Assembly (NCBI GenBank): GCA_026400425.1
Contig: JAPLPC010000206.1
Location: 1-9,018, forward strand
From: Hyphomicrobiales bacterium
GTDB taxonomy: Bacteria > Pseudomonadota > Alphaproteobacteria > Rhizobiales > Xanthobacteraceae
Length of the DNA stretch: 9,018 bases
Reading direction: 5' to 3'
The notes below the pieces were generated by a model that had not been told where the DNA came from, did no database searches, and saw nothing but the letters and a program-made list of their open reading frames with translations. Position numbers and translations under genes: made by a program. Positions 6,156 to 9,018 of this stretch are shown piece after piece (the first letter of the stretch is position 1; every line of letters starts with the position of its first letter).

Positions 6156-6778
6156 GGCATGATCTCCACCACCGAAATCTTCGGAATGCCTCCGGCGGTG
6201 AAAGCCGACAGATCCACTTCGAGATAATCGGTATCGAACCGCACCGGCACGTCGAAGCGAAAGCCGGCGGTGATCGCAGCCCCCGTGGACGGCACTGCGG
6301 CGAGCGTCACCAGGCCGGTGGTCGCATCGCAGGCGAAGCCGGACGACGGCAGTTCGCTGCCATTGACGGCGACCCGCACGCTGCCATCGACGGGCTTGCC
6401 GATCGGCCGCTGATAGGGCGCGAAGCCGCTGCCATAAGTCTTCGTCAGAGGAAACACGCGACGCACGCCGTCGCCGGTGCCGATGCCCTGGTCCAGCGGC
6501 GTGATGCCGGATAGGCCCGAGAACTGGTCGAGCCGGTCGCGCCAGCGGAAGCCGTAGAGGCGCCCGCGCCGCTCCTCGAAGAACGCCACCACGCTGCGCA
6601 GCGCATCCAGCGTCTTGATCCCGTAGCCGGCATCGAAGCGCCGCCGCGAATGCGCCCAGCGCGCATTGCGCTGTTCGCGGCCGGAGCCGAACGACACGAT
6701 CTCGGTGCGCCGCTCCGGCCCGCCGGCGCTCTTCAGCGCGACGTCGAGCGGAAACAGAACCTCGTGAAAACCACTCAT
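6152..6778 (-). CDS. DUF2460 distal tail protein (RcGTA g12 homologue)
   Basis: This 208-residue protein has the DUF2460 hallmarks. They include FHEVLFPLDVALKSAGGPER near the N-terminus, REQRNARWAHSRRRFDAGYGIKTLDAL (about 34-60), FFEERRGRLYGFRWRDRLD (about 66-84), and a beta-rich C-terminal half with FRFDVPVRFDTDYLEVDLSAF. In RcGTA the homologue forms the ring at the tail end that adapts the tube to the baseplate hub. Length is typical. The start at 6778 follows the tape-measure stop by 12 bases, with GGAG in that gap. It ends in an ATGA overlap with the hub gene, consistent with fixed stoichiometry within one operon. Confidence 0.93.
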   Translation of the reverse strand: MSGFHEVLFPLDVALKSAGGPERRTEIVSFGSGREQRNARWAHSRRRFDAGYGIKTLDALRSVVAFFEERRGRLYGFRWRDRLDQFSGLSGITPLDQGIGTGDGVRRVFPLTKTYGSGFAPYQRPIGKPVDGSVRVAVNGSELPSSGFACDATTGLVTLAAVPSTGAAITAGFRFDVPVRFDTDYLEVDLSAFTAGGIPKISVVEIMP

Positions 6779-6790
6779 GCTCCGGCTCCG

Positions 6791-7324
6791 CTACAGGTTG
6801 CGCTGGCCGCGCGCGACGGCGCGGGCGATCTGGCCGGTGACGTAACTCTCCGAACGGCGGAAGCTGTCGGCATCCGGCGTCGCGATCTGCACATGGATCA
6901 CATTGCCGCCGCCCTGCGCGGCAACGCCGAGGCTGCCATCGGCGGCGCGCTGCAGCGGCATGATGGCTTCCGGCCCGGCTTCACCGGCGAGACCGGTGCC
7001 GCCGGCCATCGGGAAATAACTGGGCGTGCCGATGATGCCGCCGGCCGCGAACGGTTTGACATTGCTGACATTGCCGATCAGGCTAGACACGATGCCCTGC
7101 AATCCGCTGGCGACCCCCGAGGTCGGATTGGACGCCAGCGACGTCATCTTGCCCGCCAGCGCTTTCAGCACGTCGTCGAATTTCTGGCCGCCGGCGCTCG
7201 ACGATGCAAAAGCCTGCGTCATCGTCTTGGCAAAGGTCGTCGCGGCCGATGTCAGCGCAACCGTCTTCGTGGTCAGCCCCTCGACATTCGCGGCCGCTCC
7301 GCCGAGATCGTGGGTGTCACTCAT
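6791..7324 (-). CDS. Short phage tail tape-measure-like protein (RcGTA g11 homologue)
   Basis: This is a 177-residue protein. The N-terminal half is Ala/Thr/Ser-rich and helical (residues about 10-90). Then comes the signature of tape-measure C-termini, FAAGGIIGTPSYFPMAGG and GLAGEAGPEAIMPLQRAADGSLGV (about 92-135), and a terminal beta/alpha segment VIHVQIATPDADSFRRSESYVTGQIARAV. It probably sets tail length and fills the tube lumen. It is short for a tape measure, as expected for GTAs with short tails, and shorter than the RcGTA protein as I recall it. It overlaps the chaperone gene by 8 bases, with GAGG before the ATG. No transmembrane segment is obvious. Confidence 0.88.
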   Translation of the reverse strand: MSDTHDLGGAAANVEGLTTKTVALTSAATTFAKTMTQAFASSSAGGQKFDDVLKALAGKMTSLASNPTSGVASGLQGIVSSLIGNVSNVKPFAAGGIIGTPSYFPMAGGTGLAGEAGPEAIMPLQRAADGSLGVAAQGGGNVIHVQIATPDADSFRRSESYVTGQIARAVARGQRNL

Positions 7325-7520
7325 GGCCCGCCTCGCAATCCGGAAATTGTTGCATCAGTTCGCTGAGCCTGACACGGCCAATGGCTTCGGTGCCGCCGCC
7401 GCGCAGCACGGTCATCGCCGCCGCCAGTTCGCGCGGCGTCATGCGCCAGAACGCATCCGGCGATAATTTCAAAAGCCCGAAGCCGATCTGCATCGCCGCG
7501 GCCCATGGAAACGGCGTCAT
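7317..7520 (-). CDS. Small phage tail assembly chaperone (RcGTA g10.1/rcc01693 family)
   Basis: This 67-residue protein is recognised by FPWAAAMQIGFGLLKLSPDAFWRMTPRELAAAM (residues 4-36), the core of the small GTA tail chaperone family, and by a C-terminal RVRLSELMQQFPD. By position between gp10 and the tape measure it likely helps the tape-measure protein fold or recruits tube subunits. It starts in an ATGA overlap with the gp10 gene and its end overlaps the tape-measure gene by 8 bases, so the three are probably translated in a coupled series. Many tailed phages make two chaperones from one region by frameshifting. Here they are two separate genes. Confidence 0.9.
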   Translation of the reverse strand: MTPFPWAAAMQIGFGLLKLSPDAFWRMTPRELAAAMTVLRGGGTEAIGRVRLSELMQQFPDCEAGHE

Positions 7521-7834
7521 CGCGCGGCCTCGCCGAACGTCGCGGCGATCAACTCTGCCGCAATGGCAACGAAGCCTGCCGCGGCGCCCTCGGCCGTCAT
7601 CGCCGCCACCTCGTCGTCGCTCACCGCGTCGCCGGCGCCGCGCAGGCCGGCGCCGATGATGCGCACGAGATCGCGCGCCGACAATCGCCCGCTGCCGAAC
7701 CGCTCCGCCAGCGCGACCAGATCGCCGGCGCCGAGCGCTGTTTCCAGTTCCGCCAGGGCGCCGAGCGTCAGCACCAATGTGCGCTGCCGCCCGCCGAGCT
7801 CGGCGGCAATCTCGCCGCGGTGTCGGTTCGCCAT
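7517..7834 (-). CDS. GTA gp10 family protein, tail assembly chaperone-like
   Basis: This is a 105-residue acidic, Ala-rich protein. The pattern MANRHRGEIAAELGGRQRTLVLTLGALAELETALG, then LAERFGSGRLSARDLVRIIGAGLRG, matches the GTA gp10 family, which resembles first-position tail assembly chaperones. The frame could start at 7858, but that would overlap the major tail gene by 14 bases. ATG 7834 has AGGAGAG seven bases upstream and begins with the conserved MANRHRG block, so it is preferred. It ends in an ATGA overlap with the next chaperone. The role in loading the tape measure for tube growth is inferred from family and position. Confidence 0.88.
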   Translation of the reverse strand: MANRHRGEIAAELGGRQRTLVLTLGALAELETALGAGDLVALAERFGSGRLSARDLVRIIGAGLRGAGDAVSDDEVAAMTAEGAAAGFVAIAAELIAATFGEAAR

Positions 7835-7844
7835 CACGCTCTCC

Positions 7845-8252
7845 TCATGCCGCCGCAAAGGACAACGGCCCCGCCGACTCCAGCGCGATGTCGAAGGTCA
7901 CTTCGCCATTGTGCTCGCCGGCGAATTCCAGGCTGGCGATCTGGAATAGGCCGGCGATGGTGCCGAAATCCGGCACCGCGATCTGGCAATCGCTGATGCT
8001 GCCGTCGAAGAACTGCTGGCGCACCAGCGCATCCGAGGCGCCGTCCTTGAACAGTCCACGCCCCGACAGCGAGGCGCGGCGCACACCGGCACCGGACAGC
8101 AGCTCGCGCCAGCGATCGACCGACTCTGCGTGGGTGATATCCACCAGCTCGGCATTGAAGGCGATGCGCCGCGACCGTAATCCGGCCACCGTCACGTAAC
8201 TGCTGCCGTTGTGGATCTTCAGCAGCAGATCCTTGCCCTTCTGTGCGGCCAT
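7845..8252 (-). CDS. Major tail tube protein, TP901-1 type (RcGTA g9 homologue)
   Basis: This 135-residue protein has the TP901-1 major tail features. They include MAAQKGKDLLLKIHNGSSYVTVAGLRSRRIAFNAELVDITHAES, then WRELLSGAGVRRASLSGRGLFKD, and a C-terminal LEFAGEHNGEVTFDIALESAGPLSF. It polymerises into hexameric rings of the non-contractile tail tube. The open frame extends further upstream, to 8468, but those residues are a frame shadow of the preceding gene. ATG 8252 has AGGAGAG seven bases upstream and gives the usual length. It follows the DUF3168 gene by 14 bases and precedes gp10 by 10. Intact. Confidence 0.94.
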   Translation of the reverse strand: MAAQKGKDLLLKIHNGSSYVTVAGLRSRRIAFNAELVDITHAESVDRWRELLSGAGVRRASLSGRGLFKDGASDALVRQQFFDGSISDCQIAVPDFGTIAGLFQIASLEFAGEHNGEVTFDIALESAGPLSFAAA

Positions 8253-8266
8253 GCCGTGCTCTCCTG

Positions 8267-8677
8267 TCAGCTCAAAGGTTCGGTGACGGCGCGGAATCGC
8301 ACCATCGCGTGATAGGTGCGGCCGTCGCTTTCGCGGCGGATATCGGCGACAGCGAAGCGCAGATTGATCAGCCGGTGCCCCGCGGGCTGCAACGGCGCGT
8401 CGTCGAGCGCCTGCAGCAGCGCGCCGGCGATCACATGCGCCTCCTTCTGGCCGCCCTGGCGCGACCACGCATGCAGCTCCAATCGGTGCTCCTGCACACG
8501 GCCGTCGTCGGTGGAGAGATCGGTGATGCGGGCATCGCCCAGCGTCACGTAGGGGAACGCGGCATCGCGCGGTACCTCGTCATGCACGCGGGCGCCGCCG
8601 AGCACGGCGAGCAGCGCTGGATCGGCTTTCAGCGCGGCATGAACCGCCGCGCGCAACGCGACATTGGCAGCTGGCAT
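8267..8677 (-). CDS. DUF3168 protein, tail terminator/completion-like (RcGTA g8 homologue)
   Basis: This 136-residue protein is typical DUF3168. It has ALRAAVHAALKADPALLAVLGGARVHDEVPRDAAFPYVTLGD (residues 6-48), DDGRVQEHRLELHAWSRQGGQKEAHVIAGALLQAL (about 57-91) and a C-terminal RRESDGRTYHAMVRFRAVTEP. The family is related to tail terminators that cap the tail tube and join it to the head connector. ATG 8677 is preceded by AGGGAGA. It follows the head-tail connector gene by 15 bases and precedes the major tail gene by 14. Length is normal and the frame is intact. Confidence 0.92.
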   Translation of the reverse strand: MPAANVALRAAVHAALKADPALLAVLGGARVHDEVPRDAAFPYVTLGDARITDLSTDDGRVQEHRLELHAWSRQGGQKEAHVIAGALLQALDDAPLQPAGHRLINLRFAVADIRRESDGRTYHAMVRFRAVTEPLS

Positions 8678-8692
8678 GCGTGTCTCCCTGCG

Positions 8693-9013
8693 TCACACGA
8701 CGCGGTAGTCGACATGGATCTCGGTGAAGCGACCATCGGCGCTGTTGGATAGCGCTGTGATGCGATAGATGCGGTCGCCGTCGCGCAGCCGATGCTGCAA
8801 TGTCAGCGCGAGCCCGCTGCGCAGCACGATGCGCAGCCGCACCACGGCGCCATCCGCATCGGCCTCCACCGCATGCTGCACGCGGTCGGGCATTACCGCG
8901 GCCCAGACGGTGGCGATCGCCGCATAGGCGCGCCGCACGCCGCCCTGCCCGTCATCGGTGTCCACCGGCGCCTCGACGACGAGGCGCGTTTTCATGCGGC
9001 CGGGATTTTTCAT
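8693..9013 (-). CDS. Phage head-tail connector/adaptor (RcGTA g7 homologue)
   Basis: This 106-residue protein shows the head-tail joining pattern: RLVVEAPVDTDDGQGGVRRAYAAIATVWAAVMPD (residues 10-43), a beta-rich centre, RLRDGDRIYRITAL (about 75-88) and a C-terminal GRFTEIHVDYRVV. It likely forms a connector ring between portal/adaptor and tail. Two starts are possible, ATG 9013 and ATG 8995. 9013 is preferred because the bases before it (GCGCT) allow an upstream gene to end in an ATGA overlap, the style of this operon, and because 8995 lacks a clear Shine-Dalgarno site. The window ends five bases upstream, so this cannot be settled here. Confidence 0.9.
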   Translation of the reverse strand: MKNPGRMKTRLVVEAPVDTDDGQGGVRRAYAAIATVWAAVMPDRVQHAVEADADGAVVRLRIVLRSGLALTLQHRLRDGDRIYRITALSNSADGRFTEIHVDYRVV

Positions 9014-9018
9014 AGCGC

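Noticed and set aside
7317..7834. Frameshift-linked gp10/chaperone fusion as in many phages
   Set aside because: Both genes have their own start and the second begins in a simple ATGA overlap. No slippery sequence stood out.
1..9018. CRISPR array, tRNA or rRNA
   Set aside because: No regularly spaced repeats and no recognisable cloverleaf or rRNA sequence were seen.

Overview
The window is the distal part of a gene transfer agent (GTA) or GTA-like structural cluster, all read from the minus strand. Its gene order matches genes g7 to g15 of the Rhodobacter capsulatus GTA (RcGTA), which points to an alphaproteobacterium. The high G+C, strong GC3 bias and general protein style suggest Hyphomicrobiales, perhaps Nitrobacteraceae (Bradyrhizobium/Rhodopseudomonas relatives). 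The order-level guess is inference only.

From right to left (the direction of transcription) the window holds: head-tail connector (9013-8693), DUF3168 tail terminator-like protein (8677-8267), TP901-1-type major tail protein (8252-7845), GTA gp10 family protein (7834-7517), a small tail-assembly chaperone (7520-7317), a short tape-measure-like protein (7324-6791), the DUF2460 distal tail protein (6778-6152), the DUF2163 hub protein with four cysteines (6155-5262), an NlpC/P60 cell-wall peptidase (5220-4775), and the large TIM-barrel tail-tip protein (3711 to beyond position 1). Genes are packed with 4-8 base overlaps or gaps of 10-41 bases and good Shine-Dalgarno sites, as in one late operon. 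Together they would build the tail tube, baseplate and cell-wall-penetrating tip of a small tailed particle.

The unusual part is 3712-4774, between the peptidase and the tip protein, which are normally adjacent in RcGTA. Here sits a two-gene cassette: an 80-aa HicA-like small protein, then, overlapping by ATGA, a 180-aa helix-turn-helix protein. The cassette has its own palindromic promoter/operator region upstream and a strong intrinsic terminator on the same strand downstream. It looks like a toxin-antitoxin (TA)-type or regulatory module inserted inside the GTA operon. The spacer upstream of the cassette has clearly lower G+C than the flanking structural genes.

The peptidase gene just upstream of the cassette carries a one-base frameshift that separates the catalytic Cys from the His. 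The missing base lies in one arm of a perfect 16-bp inverted repeat that is perfect only because that base is absent, the signature expected of quasipalindrome-templated mutation (or of a sequencing compression). The tip gene after the cassette remains open for 1237 codons. The cluster therefore looks either freshly damaged or domesticated, with the tip gene possibly uncoupled by the terminator.
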